NCBI GenBank assembly: GCA_964582875.1
Contig: CAZOTZ010000015.1
Location: forward strand, 1 to 25,976
Reading direction: 5' to 3'
Origin: JAADDV01 sp964582875
Lineage (GTDB): Bacteria; Aquificota; Aquificia; Aquificales; Hydrogenothermaceae
DNA: 25,976 nt
Made by a program: the position numbers and the translations under genes. This document shows, in pieces, positions 14,371 to 23,459 of the stretch. Within the stretch, counting starts at the first letter, position 1. Each line of letters begins with the position of its first letter. Below the pieces are notes generated by a model. That model ran no database searches. It was not told the origin of the DNA and was given only the letters and a program-made list of their open reading frames with translations.

Positions 14371-15144
14371 CTATTTTTCAAAATTTCCATAAATCTGGTA
14401 GAGTTTTAAAAAATCGCTAACTGACAGCTCTTCTACCCTTGCTGTTTCTTTTATTCCAGCTTTTTCTAAAATGCTTTTATCTATTTTGCTTCTTAACATT
14501 TTTCTTTTATTTGAGAAAAGACCTGATACAAAATTTTTGTAATCTTTTATCTCCTCCTTATGTACAGGAATCTTTTCTTTAGGAGTTAGTTTAACAACAG
14601 CAGATGTTACTTTTGGAGGTGGCTTAAAAAATCTGGCAGGTACACTCATTATATAATCAATATCAAAAAATGTCTGTAAAAACACAGTTAAAAACGTGTA
14701 GTCTTTTGTTTTTGGTTTTGCTATAAGTTTCTGGGCTACTTCCTTCTGAACCATATACACACATCTTTCAATAATATCTATATAAAAAACAGAATTTATT
14801 AGAATAAGAGATGATACGTTGTAAGGCAGATTCCCAACAAGTTTAATTTTATCTGCTATAGTGTAAAGATTCACATTGAAAAAATCATCTTTTATAAGAT
14901 GAAAGTTTTCATAACAGGAAAATCTTTCTTCTATCAAAGGGTATGCTGTTTTATCTATTTCTATTCCATAAACAGCTTCTGGATTTCTTTTAAGGATTTC
15001 TTCTGTAAGCTGTCCAGTTCCAACTCCTATTTCTACAATTGTATCTTCCGGGGATATTTCTATCTCATCTACTATCTTTTTTATAACCCCCTCTGATATT
15101 AGAAGATGCTGCCCAAATCTTTTTTTTGTTTTAAATTTATTCAT
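14371..15144 (-). CDS. rsmA: 16S rRNA (adenine1518/1519-N6)-dimethyltransferase RsmA/KsgA
   Basis: KsgA dimethylates two adjacent adenines in the 3' hairpin of 16S rRNA during 30S maturation. Visible elements are KKRFGQHLLIS at the N-terminus, the SAM-binding VEIGVGTGQLTEEIL, acidic YGIEIDK, and the catalytic motif IV, VGNLPYNVSS. PARFFKPPPKVTSAVVKL and a KMLRSK helical C-terminal domain complete it. 257 aa is standard. Start and galU stop overlap as TAATG. It is followed by the DUF503 gene after about 40 bases with no terminator, so the two rRNA-maturation genes ksgA and rbfA share an operon. Confidence 0.96.
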   Translation of the reverse strand: MNKFKTKKRFGQHLLISEGVIKKIVDEIEISPEDTIVEIGVGTGQLTEEILKRNPEAVYGIEIDKTAYPLIEERFSCYENFHLIKDDFFNVNLYTIADKIKLVGNLPYNVSSLILINSVFYIDIIERCVYMVQKEVAQKLIAKPKTKDYTFLTVFLQTFFDIDYIMSVPARFFKPPPKVTSAVVKLTPKEKIPVHKEEIKDYKNFVSGLFSNKRKMLRSKIDKSILEKAGIKETARVEELSVSDFLKLYQIYGNFEK

Positions 15145-16040
15145 TATTTTTCTTTTATACTTTCTCTTATCTCTTCTGCCTTTTGACAGATTATATCTTT
15201 AACCTGTTCCTTTGTGTCTTCTCTTCTAAGGGCAAAATCTATTATTGCCTTTATATAACCTATTTTATTACCTGTGTCGTGCCTTATACCTTCTATATCT
15301 TTTGAATATATAACCTCTTCTTGCCTTAAAGTCATAAGTGCATCAGTCAGTTGAAGTTCTCCACCTTTTCCAAATGGTGTCCTTTTTAAAGCTGGGAATA
15401 TGTTAGGTGTCAGTATGTACCTTCCGATAATTGCTGATGTAGATGGAGCTTCATGGGGTTCTGGCTTTTCCACAAGATAGTTTACCAGTCTTATAGAGTC
15501 TTCAATCATTGAACCATCAACTATACCGTATTTATAGGTCTCCTCTTTTGGAACGTCTGTAGTTCCGATAACAGATTTTCCAAACCTTTTATAAACATCT
15601 ATCAGCTGTTTTATCCCTGGGTTTTCTTCATTTATTATAAGTTCATCTCCAAGTAAAACAGCAAAAGGCTCATTTCCTATAACATGTTCAGCAGTAAGGA
15701 TTGCATGTCCCAAACCAAGCTGTTCCTTTTGTCTTATATAGACAAAGTTAGCCATATCTGATATTTCCCGTATTATATTAACAAACTCTTCTTTACCTGA
15801 TTTTTCCAGTGCGTGTTCAAGTTCTGGAGCATAATCAAAATGGTCTTCTATAGCCCTTTTATGCCTTCCTGTCACAAATATAATTGTTTCTATTCCTGAT
15901 GCTACAGCTTCTTCAACAATGTACTGTATTATAGGTTTATCAACTATTGGCATCATCTCTTTTGGTGTTGCTTTTGTTGCTGGTAAAAACCTTGTCCCAA
16001 AACCTGCAACAGGAATAACAGCTTTTTTTATTTGTTGCAT
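15144..16040 (-). CDS. galU: UTP-glucose-1-phosphate uridylyltransferase
   Basis: GalU makes UDP-glucose for surface polysaccharides and lipopolysaccharide core. The nucleotidyltransferase signature KAVIPVAGFGTRFLPATKATP, then KEMMPIVDKPIIQYIVEEA, the LGDELI metal/nucleotide site and VEKPEPHEAPS are all typical of the GalU group as opposed to RfbA-type enzymes. 298 aa is normal. It is the first gene of a five-gene operon. The ATG has a CGGGG ribosome site and a near-consensus promoter at 16074-16101. The envelope role fits the O-antigen ligase-like gene at 18225 and lpxC, though they are not in the same operon. Confidence 0.95.
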   Translation of the reverse strand: MQQIKKAVIPVAGFGTRFLPATKATPKEMMPIVDKPIIQYIVEEAVASGIETIIFVTGRHKRAIEDHFDYAPELEHALEKSGKEEFVNIIREISDMANFVYIRQKEQLGLGHAILTAEHVIGNEPFAVLLGDELIINEENPGIKQLIDVYKRFGKSVIGTTDVPKEETYKYGIVDGSMIEDSIRLVNYLVEKPEPHEAPSTSAIIGRYILTPNIFPALKRTPFGKGGELQLTDALMTLRQEEVIYSKDIEGIRHDTGNKIGYIKAIIDFALRREDTKEQVKDIICQKAEEIRESIKEK

Positions 16041-16073
16041 TTTTATCCCCGTGATATTTGATTAAGTTTGAAT

Positions 16074-16101
16074 ATTATAACCTGATTTTAATTAATGATA
16101 A
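16074..16101 (-). promoter_or_regulatory. Candidate promoter of the galU operon
   Basis: On the minus strand TTATCA (16096-16101), 16 bases, then TATAAT (16074-16079). The -10 is a full consensus and lies about 33 bases before the galU ATG, just beyond the 3' end of tRNA-Ser. Confidence 0.6.
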
Positions 16102-16110
16102 GTGAAGGAT

Positions 16111-16205
<95 letters not shown>

Positions 16206-16218
16206 TTAAGGCTTTTAT

Positions 16219-16246
16219 ATTATAGCCTATTCGTTTTATTTTTCAA
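16219..16246 (-). promoter_or_regulatory. Promoter of tRNA-Ser
   Basis: TTGAAA (16241-16246), 16-base spacer, TATAAT (16219-16224) on the minus strand. Predicted initiation is about 7 bases upstream of the mature 5' end at 16205. The element lies directly after the carboxylase gene (which ends at 16249) and overlaps a short AGGCT/AGCCT inverted repeat. Confidence 0.75.
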
Positions 16247-16248
16247 AT

Positions 16249-18090
16249 TTAGTCTGGCATTATTCTTATTAAACACTCATCTGGATTAACCTGTTCACCT
16301 TCCCTTACATAAACTTCTTCAACTGTTCCATCTATAGGTGAATGTATCTCATTTTCCATTTTCATGGCTTCTACAACAAGTAAAACATCTCCTTTTTTGA
16401 CTTTATCCCCTGGTGAAACTTTTACTGATACGACTTTTCCTGGCATAGGGGAGCTTATATCTCCAACATCAACAGCTTTTGGTCTTCCTGTAGCTTTAGC
16501 TTCTGAAGGGAGGGTTTCCATTCTTTCCCCTACTTCTATTTCCCTTATTGGTTGAACAAGTGTCTCTTCAAGTCTTCCATCTATTCTTACAAAGTAAGGG
16601 GTTCCACCTTCAACAGGACTACCAACACCTGCAATCTGGATATGATAAACCTCTCCGTGTAGGGTTATATTAAACTCAACAGGAGCTTTTGTTGTACAGC
16701 TTTCTTCTTCTGAGATTTCTTCAACTTCTGGAGGTAAAGCTTCTCCTTTTTCAAATTTTTCTCTCCATTCAAAAAACTCTTTAGCAACCTGTGGGAATAA
16801 ACAGTACGAAAGTATATCTTCTTCGCTTCTTGCACCTGCTTTTTGGGCTTCAAGTGAGCATTTATCAAGCTCTGGCTCAAGGAGGTCAGCAGGTCTGACC
16901 TGTATAGGTTCTTCCCCATCTATTATTTTTTCTATTATTTCTGGTTTTATTGGTGCAGGAGGTCTTCCATAAAGTCCTTTTACGTAGTCCCTTGTTTCTT
17001 TTGTTACTACTTTGTACCTTTCACCTTGAAGAACATTAAGAAGTGCCTGTGTTCCAACAATCTGTGATGTTGGTGTAACAAGAGGTGGATAACCAAGGTC
17101 TTCCCTAACCTTTGCAACTTCCTGTTTAACTTCATCAAGTTTGTCTAATGCATCATTTTCTTTTAGCTGATTTATAAAGTTTGACATCATACCACCTGGT
17201 ATCTGGTGGATTAAAACCTGTGAATCTGGCCATTTTTCAGCTGTGTCGTACTTTTTGTATTTTTTTCTTACATCTTTAAGGTATTCTGCCACTTCTTCTA
17301 TGATTGATAAATCAATATCTATTTCATATCCATACTCTTTTAACACATATGCCATTGTCTCAGCTGCAGGGTGGGCTGTTAACCAGGACCATGTAGATAC
17401 ATCAGTATCAATGATGTCAACTCCAGCTTCAACAGCTTTTAAACAAGTCATCTCTGCCATAGCTGAGGTTGTTTGTGCATGGAGATGAACAGGAAGCTTG
17501 ATTTCTTCTTTAAGTCTTTTTACAAGCTCATAAGCAACTTTAGGGGATAGTATACCAGCCTGGTCTTTTATAGAAATTATATCTACACCTAAGTCTCTAA
17601 GCTGTTTTGCTACACCTATAAAGTAATCAACTGTATGAACAGGACTTATTGTGTAAGATAAAACACCTTTTACGATTTTTCCTACTTCTTTTGCTGTTGA
17701 TATAGCAACTTCCATATTTCTAACATCATTTAAAGCATCAAATATCCTGAAAACATCAATTCCGTTTTCAGCTGCTTTCTTAACAAAGGCTTCAACAACA
17801 TCATCTGCATAATGTCTGTAACCTACGACATTCTGACCTCTAAGAAGCATTTCCAGTTTTGTGTTAGGAGCTACCTCCTTAAACTTTCTGAGTCTTTCCC
17901 ATGGGTCTTCTTTTAAAAATCTTAGACATACGTCAAATGTAGCTCCGCCCCACACTTCAAGAGACCAGAAGCCAGCTTTATCTAACTTTTCAGCAGCAGG
18001 AAGTAAATCTTCTGTTCTAACCCTTGTAGCTAATAAACTCTGTTGACCATCCCTTAATGTAACATCTGTAAATTCTATTTTCCTTCCCAT
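16249..18090 (-). CDS. Biotin-dependent carboxylase, carboxyltransferase plus biotinyl subunit (PycB/OadA/CfiA type)
   Basis: The subunit transfers carboxyl from biotin to a 2-oxoacid. The DRE-TIM carboxyltransferase barrel begins with FTDVTLRDGQQS (residues 7-18). It includes LEVWGGATFDVCLRFLKEDPW, the metal/carbamyl-Lys region IISIKDQAG and metal histidines in LHAQTTSAMAEM. The C-terminal biotinyl domain has VVEAMKMENE (Lys577 biotinylated), preceded by a Pro/Glu linker. Architecture fits OadA, two-subunit pyruvate carboxylase B, or the 2-oxoglutarate carboxylase large subunit of Hydrogenobacter; sequence alone does not settle the substrate. The biotin carboxylase subunit is not in the window. 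ATG with AGGAG 8 bases upstream. Lys577 is a predicted BirA target. In an Aquificota host it would supply or use oxaloacetate or oxalosuccinate around the reductive TCA cycle. Confidence 0.9.
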   Translation of the reverse strand: MGRKIEFTDVTLRDGQQSLLATRVRTEDLLPAAEKLDKAGFWSLEVWGGATFDVCLRFLKEDPWERLRKFKEVAPNTKLEMLLRGQNVVGYRHYADDVVEAFVKKAAENGIDVFRIFDALNDVRNMEVAISTAKEVGKIVKGVLSYTISPVHTVDYFIGVAKQLRDLGVDIISIKDQAGILSPKVAYELVKRLKEEIKLPVHLHAQTTSAMAEMTCLKAVEAGVDIIDTDVSTWSWLTAHPAAETMAYVLKEYGYEIDIDLSIIEEVAEYLKDVRKKYKKYDTAEKWPDSQVLIHQIPGGMMSNFINQLKENDALDKLDEVKQEVAKVREDLGYPPLVTPTSQIVGTQALLNVLQGERYKVVTKETRDYVKGLYGRPPAPIKPEIIEKIIDGEEPIQVRPADLLEPELDKCSLEAQKAGARSEEDILSYCLFPQVAKEFFEWREKFEKGEALPPEVEEISEEESCTTKAPVEFNITLHGEVYHIQIAGVGSPVEGGTPYFVRIDGRLEETLVQPIREIEVGERMETLPSEAKATGRPKAVDVGDISSPMPGKVVSVKVSPGDKVKKGDVLLVVEAMKMENEIHSPIDGTVEEVYVREGEQVNPDECLIRIMPD

Positions 18091-18224
18091 ACGACATTCT
18101 CCTAAAATCTGTTAATATGATATGGAAAAACTCTTAGTTGAATATTATACAATAGTTCAAAACTCTAACTAAAAACCTTTTTATTTAAAAATTTTATAAA
18201 CCGAAATACAAAAGAAAGGGTGAG

Positions 18225-19406
18225 ATGTTGGATAGGGAAAATTATATACTTTTACTTACTGCTTCTATATTCGTTTCTATTTCTCTATTTGAGATTCTAC
18301 TTGTGTTAGGACTTTTATTTGCCTTTTATGAGTTTTTTAAAGAAAAGCAAATACAGAAAGGAATACTTCTAAAGCCTATACTTGTTTTTTCAGGGGTGTC
18401 TATTTTTTCAACAGTGTTATTTAATCCTTTAAGGATAACCAAAGGAATAGAAGAAGGATTATTTCAGCTTATATACATATTTAAAGTAAACAGAGAAAAA
18501 GTTTTAGACCTTGGGAAGAAAACAACTACTCTTTTTATTATATTTGGTTTCGTTCTTTATCCGATAGCGGTATACAGGTATCTGAAAGAAGGGGTAGCCC
18601 ATGTTATATGGGGAAGCAGTTATGAAGCAGGGCATTTTTACAGTATTTTTTCTTTAACATCTCTTATTCTTTCTTTTTATTTTTACAGAAAAGGAAAGCC
18701 TATTTTTTACTTTTTTGTAGTTTTATATATGGTTTTTAGCCTGATTATTGTTTTTTCCTTTAGAAGAACTGAGTTTTTAGAGTTCTTTGTTGGGACTGTC
18801 CTTGTTGCTGTTATTTTCTTCAAGAACAGGCTTATAAACAAAAAGGTTTTAGCTGCTGTCTTTTCTTATCTTTTTGTATTTTCTGTATTTGATTACTGGT
18901 TTTTATCCAAAAACGATTACAGATTTAAAGAGCTGAATAAGGTGCTTCTCAAGAAAGAAGTTTCAGAAAAAGAGTTAAACAGAATATCCAGTAGAAGATA
19001 TCAGATACTACTTGATGCAATTGACATTATAAAAGAAGATATAAAAGAAAAAAGAGTTTTAAATCTGTTATTTGGGCATGGAGTTCGTTCTGGAGCATAC
19101 CTGCCACATAAGCGTTCAAAAAAAACAGATGAAAAATATGAATCCTTTTTTGTTATATCAGAGTTTATAGAAAAAGGTTTGGTTGGCACTGCAGCGGTTC
19201 TTTTTATAATGTTTTTAGCTTTTAAAAGATTTTTAAAACTGAAAATAGTACATGAAGAACAGTTCTTTGTTGTTGTTTTATTCTTACCTTTAATACTCCA
19301 CCTTATTGGGGTTACATTTACATTTTTCTGGGATGCACTACTGCCTTTATATTTCTTACTATTCAAAGCAGGAGAGGTATATTTTGGAGAAGATAAAACT
19401 ATTTGA
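18225..19406 (+). CDS. O-antigen ligase-like (Wzy/WaaL) membrane protein
   Basis: A 393-aa inner-membrane protein with about nine to ten hydrophobic segments in clusters: residues 7-37, 45-65, 95-115, 125-165, 168-200 and 205-225, then a large hydrophilic loop at roughly 228-305, and C-terminal helices at 310-385. The topology and the loop with LLFGHGVRSGAYLPHKRS (family ligases carry a conserved His/Arg-rich periplasmic loop) match the Wzy_C/O-antigen ligase family. It would attach or polymerise surface glycans, consistent with lpxC and galU nearby. Sequence conservation is low in this family, so ligase versus polymerase is open. ATG with AAAGGGTGAG just upstream. The end overlaps sfsA by 23 bases. 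Confidence 0.75.
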   Translation: MLDRENYILLLTASIFVSISLFEILLVLGLLFAFYEFFKEKQIQKGILLKPILVFSGVSIFSTVLFNPLRITKGIEEGLFQLIYIFKVNREKVLDLGKKTTTLFIIFGFVLYPIAVYRYLKEGVAHVIWGSSYEAGHFYSIFSLTSLILSFYFYRKGKPIFYFFVVLYMVFSLIIVFSFRRTEFLEFFVGTVLVAVIFFKNRLINKKVLAAVFSYLFVFSVFDYWFLSKNDYRFKELNKVLLKKEVSEKELNRISSRRYQILLDAIDIIKEDIKEKRVLNLLFGHGVRSGAYLPHKRSKKTDEKYESFFVISEFIEKGLVGTAAVLFIMFLAFKRFLKLKIVHEEQFFVVVLFLPLILHLIGVTFTFFWDALLPLYFLLFKAGEVYFGEDKTI

Positions 19407-20085
19407 TTTAAAAAGTTTAGGAGAAATAGAAAAAGGAATTTTCATAGAAAGACCTAATAGATTTGTTGGCATATGTAAGATAAAAAACGAAAAAAAAGTG
19501 TGTCATATTGCTGACCCTGGAAGACTTAAAGAAATACTTACAAATGGAAGGCAGATACTTGCTGTAAAAAATAAACCAGAGATGAAAACAGAATATAAAA
19601 TAATAGCTGCTAAGATGGAAGATGGGTGGATACTTCTAAACACATCTTTTCACTCCAAAATAGCTTTAAATGCCATAAAAGCTGGTGTTTTAGGGTTTAT
19701 TCCTGAAAAGGTTAAAGCAGAAGTTAAATTTGGAGAAAGCAGACTTGATTATCTAATTGACGAAAAAGTATTTGTTGAGTTAAAAGGAAGTAATCTTTTA
19801 ATTGATAAAAAATGTGTGTTTCCTGATGCTCCAACTAAAAGAGGAACAAGACACATTAACGAGCTAATAAAAGCTAAAGAAAAAGGTTTTGAAGCTGTTA
19901 TTCTGATAATGGGACTCAGGGAATGTAAATGTTTCAGAACAAACAAAGACCTTGACCCGGAATTTTCATCTGTTTTTCAGGAGGCTTTAGAAAAAGGAGT
20001 AAAGTTTGTAGGATTTAAAATAAAGATAGATAAAGATATGAATATAGTACTAAACGGTAAAATGGAACTGTGTGATGGAAAGTGA
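19384..20085 (+). CDS. sfsA: SfsA-family protein (putative DNA/RNA nuclease)
   Basis: The family was named for sugar fermentation stimulation in E. coli; it has an N-terminal OB-like part and a PD-(D/E)XK-like nuclease core, and its true role is unsettled. Motifs seen are IERPNRFVGICKI, HIADPGRLKEIL, the nuclease-like block GESRLDYLIDEKVFVELKGSNLL with Asp and ELK, FPDAPTKRGTRHINEL, and VGFKIKI near the end. The start is TTG at 19384, with GGAGAGG 6 bases upstream and inside the end of the preceding gene; a longer reading from 19306 has no support. This gives 233 aa, the family size. The stop overlaps the next gene. Confidence 0.92.
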   Translation: MEKIKLFDLKSLGEIEKGIFIERPNRFVGICKIKNEKKVCHIADPGRLKEILTNGRQILAVKNKPEMKTEYKIIAAKMEDGWILLNTSFHSKIALNAIKAGVLGFIPEKVKAEVKFGESRLDYLIDEKVFVELKGSNLLIDKKCVFPDAPTKRGTRHINELIKAKEKGFEAVILIMGLRECKCFRTNKDLDPEFSSVFQEALEKGVKFVGFKIKIDKDMNIVLNGKMELCDGK

Positions 20086-20698
20086 TATTTTTTCAATATT
20101 TTATATTATGAACATAATAGGACTTGTTGCTTTTGCTGTTGCCGGTTCCTTTAAAGCAATTAGAGAAGGATTAGACCTTTTTGGTATCACCGTATTAGGA
20201 ACTATTACTGCACTTGGGGGAGGAATAACAAGAGATGTGCTTGTAAACCATACTCCTACAGCCCTCAAATCTATAAGCGATATGTCTTTTGCCCTGTTTG
20301 GAGTATGGCTTGCTATTGTTTTATACAAAGTGTTTAAAGGAGATTTCAAAAACAGATATTTTATCCTTATACCTGATGCTATAGGTCTATCTGCATTTAC
20401 AACAACAGGTGCCATTATTGCATACCAGTCAGATGTTTCTTTCTTCGGTATTGTTATACTTGCAACACTTACAGGTATAGGTGGAGGAGTCCTAAGCGAT
20501 GTTTTATTAGGAAAAATCCCTTCTGTTCTCAGAGACGACTTTTATGCAAGCTGTTCAATAATAGGAAGTATAGGTTTTTATACAGCTATTAAATCAGGAA
20601 CAGATATTTTGATGGCATCTTTTATATGCAGTGTACTTGTCTTAATGATAAGAATACTTGCAATCCTCTATAACTGGCGTCTGCCCAAATTTAGCTGA
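20075..20698 (+). CDS. UPF0126/TRIC-family membrane protein
   Basis: A 207-aa inner-membrane protein with seven hydrophobic segments and an internal duplication. Each half carries a glycine-rich kinked helix: LGTITALGGGITRDVL in the first and LATLTGIGGGVLSDVLLG in the second. This repeat is the signature of prokaryotic TRIC-type cation channels (YadS/YicG family), some of which have been linked to glycine transport. The ion or solute handled here cannot be predicted. ATG at 20075 is preferred; a GTG lies directly before it at 20072. The gene begins within the last codons of sfsA, so translational coupling is likely. Confidence 0.9.
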   Translation: MESDIFSIFYIMNIIGLVAFAVAGSFKAIREGLDLFGITVLGTITALGGGITRDVLVNHTPTALKSISDMSFALFGVWLAIVLYKVFKGDFKNRYFILIPDAIGLSAFTTTGAIIAYQSDVSFFGIVILATLTGIGGGVLSDVLLGKIPSVLRDDFYASCSIIGSIGFYTAIKSGTDILMASFICSVLVLMIRILAILYNWRLPKFS

Positions 20699-20739
20699 TT
20701 TATGGTATTTTATAAAAAATCTCTTTAAGAGGTCTCTAA

Positions 20740-22110
20740 ATGTTCAGGGGAAAAATCAGACATATTCATTTTATCGGTATCGGTGGTTCTGGTATGAACG
20801 GTATAGCTCAGGTTTTACTAAATCAGGGCTTTACCATCACTGGTTCAGATTTAAAAGAAAGTCAAACTATAGAAAACCTGAAAAATATGGGAGCTAAAGT
20901 TTTTATTGGACATAAACCTGAGAATGTAGAAGGGGCAGATGTTGTTGTTTACTCTTCAGCTGTCAGGGAAGATAACGTAGAACTAAAAAAAGCTAAAGAA
21001 CTTGGTATTCCTACAATCCCACGGGGAGAAATGCTTGCGGAACTAATGAGGTTTAAATACGGAATAGCTATATCTGGAAGTCATGGTAAAACAACAACAA
21101 CCTCAATGGTTGGAACAATTCTTGGAAAAACAGGATTAGACCCAACAGTTGTTATAGGTGGTAAACTTGAAGCTTATGGTAGTAATGCAAGACTTGGGAG
21201 AGGTGATTTCCTTGTAACAGAGGCAGATGAAAGCGATGGTTCATTTTTAAAACTTACACCAACAATTGTTTCAATAAATAACATAGATGTTGAGCATCTT
21301 GGATTTTATAAAAATTTAGAAGATATAAAAAAAGCTTTTACAGAGTTTGCAAACAAAGTTCCATTCTACGGTGCCGTTGCACTTAATATAGATGACGAAA
21401 ACACAAAAAGTATACTTCCCTCTGTGGAAAAAAAAGTTATAAAGTTTGGACTGTCAAAGGAAGCAGATATAAGAGGACACGACTTAAAAATTATTGATGG
21501 TAGATACAGTTTCAAAGTTAACGACTTAGGTGAAATTCACCTTTCAATCCCCGGAATACACAGTGTTTATAATGCTTTAGCGGCAATATCCATTGCCCTT
21601 GAACTTGAAGTTCCTTTCTGTGTTATAAAAGAATCCCTTGAGAACTTTAAAAATGCAAATAGAAGGTTTGAGATAAAACACAGCGGTAGTATAACTGTTA
21701 TAGATGACTATGCACACCATCCAACAGAGATAAAAGCAACCCTTTCTGCAGCTAAAGAGATGTTTCCTGATAGAAGAATAATAGCTGTTTTCCAGCCCCA
21801 TAGGTATTCCCGGGTTTCTTCACTTTTTGAAGAGTTTTCAAAAGCGTTTGATATACCAGATATAACCTATATTACCGATATATATCCAGCTGGAGAACTT
21901 CCTGTTAATGGGATTTCAGGTAAATCTCTTGCTGAAGCAACAAAGAAACAATCCCAAAAGAATGTTTTTTACTGTGAAGATATAGATGAATGTTTCAAAG
22001 CAGTAAAAAGCAGTATAAGAAACGGTGATGTTGTTCTTGTCCTCGGAGCAGGGAATATAACAAGGTTATCAAATCTTATTGCTGATTACCTTGGAGGAAA
22101 AGAAAAATGA
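20740..22110 (+). CDS. murC: UDP-N-acetylmuramate-L-alanine ligase
   Basis: MurC adds L-alanine to UDP-MurNAc in cytosolic peptidoglycan synthesis. The N-terminal Rossmann domain shows HFIGIGGSGMNGIAQVL, the ATP P-loop is ISGSHGKTTTTSMVG, the carbamyl/metal region is EADESDGSFL and NIDVEHLGFY, and the C-terminal domain has VIDDYAHHPTEIKATL and FQPHRYSR. 456 aa is standard. AAGAGGT precedes the ATG by about 7 bases. Its stop overlaps the pncB start (ATGA), an unusual pairing of wall and NAD synthesis. The 41-base gap before it contains a TATAAA-like -10 but no clear -35. Confidence 0.97.
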   Translation: MFRGKIRHIHFIGIGGSGMNGIAQVLLNQGFTITGSDLKESQTIENLKNMGAKVFIGHKPENVEGADVVVYSSAVREDNVELKKAKELGIPTIPRGEMLAELMRFKYGIAISGSHGKTTTTSMVGTILGKTGLDPTVVIGGKLEAYGSNARLGRGDFLVTEADESDGSFLKLTPTIVSINNIDVEHLGFYKNLEDIKKAFTEFANKVPFYGAVALNIDDENTKSILPSVEKKVIKFGLSKEADIRGHDLKIIDGRYSFKVNDLGEIHLSIPGIHSVYNALAAISIALELEVPFCVIKESLENFKNANRRFEIKHSGSITVIDDYAHHPTEIKATLSAAKEMFPDRRIIAVFQPHRYSRVSSLFEEFSKAFDIPDITYITDIYPAGELPVNGISGKSLAEATKKQSQKNVFYCEDIDECFKAVKSSIRNGDVVLVLGAGNITRLSNLIADYLGGKEK

Positions 22111-23453
22111 AATCTGGCTTTGTAAATAAAGATAATATGGCTCTTCTCACAGACCTTTACGAACTTACAATGGCACAGGTTTACTTTAAAAAAGGGATGA
22201 ATAAAACTGCTGTTTTTGATTTCTACACAAGACCAGTAGAAAAAAGGTCTTACCTAATAAATGCAGGACTTGAACAGCTTATATACTACTTAGAAAATGT
22301 AAGATTTTCACAGGAAGATATAGATTATTTAAGGTCTTTAAATTTATTTGAAGAAGATTTTCTTGACTATTTGAAAAACTTTAGATTTACAGGAAACCTT
22401 TATGCAATAGAAGAAGGTGAAATCATATTTCCAAACGAACCTGTAGTACAGATAGAAGCCCCTTTAATAGAAGCCCAGATTATAGAAACATTCGTTATAA
22501 ACACACTTCAACTTCCTATCCTTGTTGCAACTAAATCAATGAGATGTTATTCAGTCGCCAGAGGAACCATTTTAGTTGATTTTGGTTTAAGGAGAGCCCA
22601 TGGAACAGATGCAGGAATGAAAGCAGCCAGAGCCAGTTTTATAGGTGGATTTGCTGGAACTTCAAACGTCCTCGCAGGAAAAGAGTACAACATTCCTGTT
22701 TTTGGAACAATGGCACATTCATTTATTTTAGCCCACGAAAATGAAGAAGAAGCCTTTGAAGACTTTGCAAAGATGTACCCTGAAAACACTATATTTCTTG
22801 TAGACACGTTTAACACAATAGAAGGAGTTAAAAAAGCAGTAAAAGTTGCTAAAAAACTTGGATTAAAAACATTCAAAGGAATAAGATTAGACAGCGGAGA
22901 TTTACTTTCTTTATCTAAAGAAGCAAGAAAGATATTAGATGAAAATGGTTTTAAAGATGCAAAAATTATAGTCAGTGGAGGCATTAATGAGTACAAAATA
23001 AAAAAACTACTTGATGAAGGAGCTCCAATTGATGGATGGGGAGTTGGTACAGAGCTTGTTGTTTCAGCTGATGTTCCATATTTAGACTGTGCTTATAAAC
23101 TCGTTGAGTACAATGGAAGACCAGTTATGAAGTTTAGTAAAAGGAAAATGACACTACCTTATAGAAAGCAGGTTTACCGTTTTTATGAAAATGGGATATT
23201 TAAAAAAGATGTAATAGCAAAGTACAATGAAAATATAGAAGGGGGGAAACCTTTGCTAAAACAGTATATAAAAGATGGAAAATTAATTTCAAAGCTCCCG
23301 GATATAAACTCTATAAAAGAAAAAGCAATTAAATCCTTTGAGAGTTTACCTGACCAGTACAAAGATATTGAAAAAACCGTCCACTATATCCCAGAAATCA
23401 GTCTGGAAATAAAGAAAGCTGTAGAAGAGCTAAAGAAAAAATTGAACATTTAA
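22107..23453 (+). CDS. pncB: Nicotinate phosphoribosyltransferase
   Basis: PncB converts nicotinate and PRPP to nicotinate mononucleotide in the NAD salvage (Preiss-Handler) route. Family blocks are LLTDLYELTMAQVYF, FDFYTRPVEKRSYLINAGLEQ, DFGLRRAHGTDAGMKAARASFIGG, FGTMAHSF with the active-site His, FLVDTFNT, GIRLDSGDL and GVGTELV. The chain is 448 aa, similar to the shorter PncB2-like subgroup. ATG overlaps the murC stop, and the same operon may begin as far up as the O-antigen ligase-like gene. Nothing resembling a GC-rich terminator follows; the next sequence is the pair of palindromes at 23460. Confidence 0.95.
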   Translation: MKSGFVNKDNMALLTDLYELTMAQVYFKKGMNKTAVFDFYTRPVEKRSYLINAGLEQLIYYLENVRFSQEDIDYLRSLNLFEEDFLDYLKNFRFTGNLYAIEEGEIIFPNEPVVQIEAPLIEAQIIETFVINTLQLPILVATKSMRCYSVARGTILVDFGLRRAHGTDAGMKAARASFIGGFAGTSNVLAGKEYNIPVFGTMAHSFILAHENEEEAFEDFAKMYPENTIFLVDTFNTIEGVKKAVKVAKKLGLKTFKGIRLDSGDLLSLSKEARKILDENGFKDAKIIVSGGINEYKIKKLLDEGAPIDGWGVGTELVVSADVPYLDCAYKLVEYNGRPVMKFSKRKMTLPYRKQVYRFYENGIFKKDVIAKYNENIEGGKPLLKQYIKDGKLISKLPDINSIKEKAIKSFESLPDQYKDIEKTVHYIPEISLEIKKAVEELKKKLNI

Positions 23454-23459
23454 AATAAA

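Noticed and set aside
16665..16919. An 84-aa minus-strand frame within the carboxylase gene
   Set aside because: Out-of-frame overlap with a conserved linker region of a clear gene; no independent support.
19306..19383. Upstream extension of sfsA to an ATG at 19306
   Set aside because: The extension overlaps the preceding gene by 100 bases, does not resemble the family N-terminus, and the TTG at 19384 has a perfectly placed GGAGAGG.
22547..22996. A 149-aa minus-strand frame opposite pncB
   Set aside because: Fully inside the conserved core of pncB on the other strand; shadow composition.
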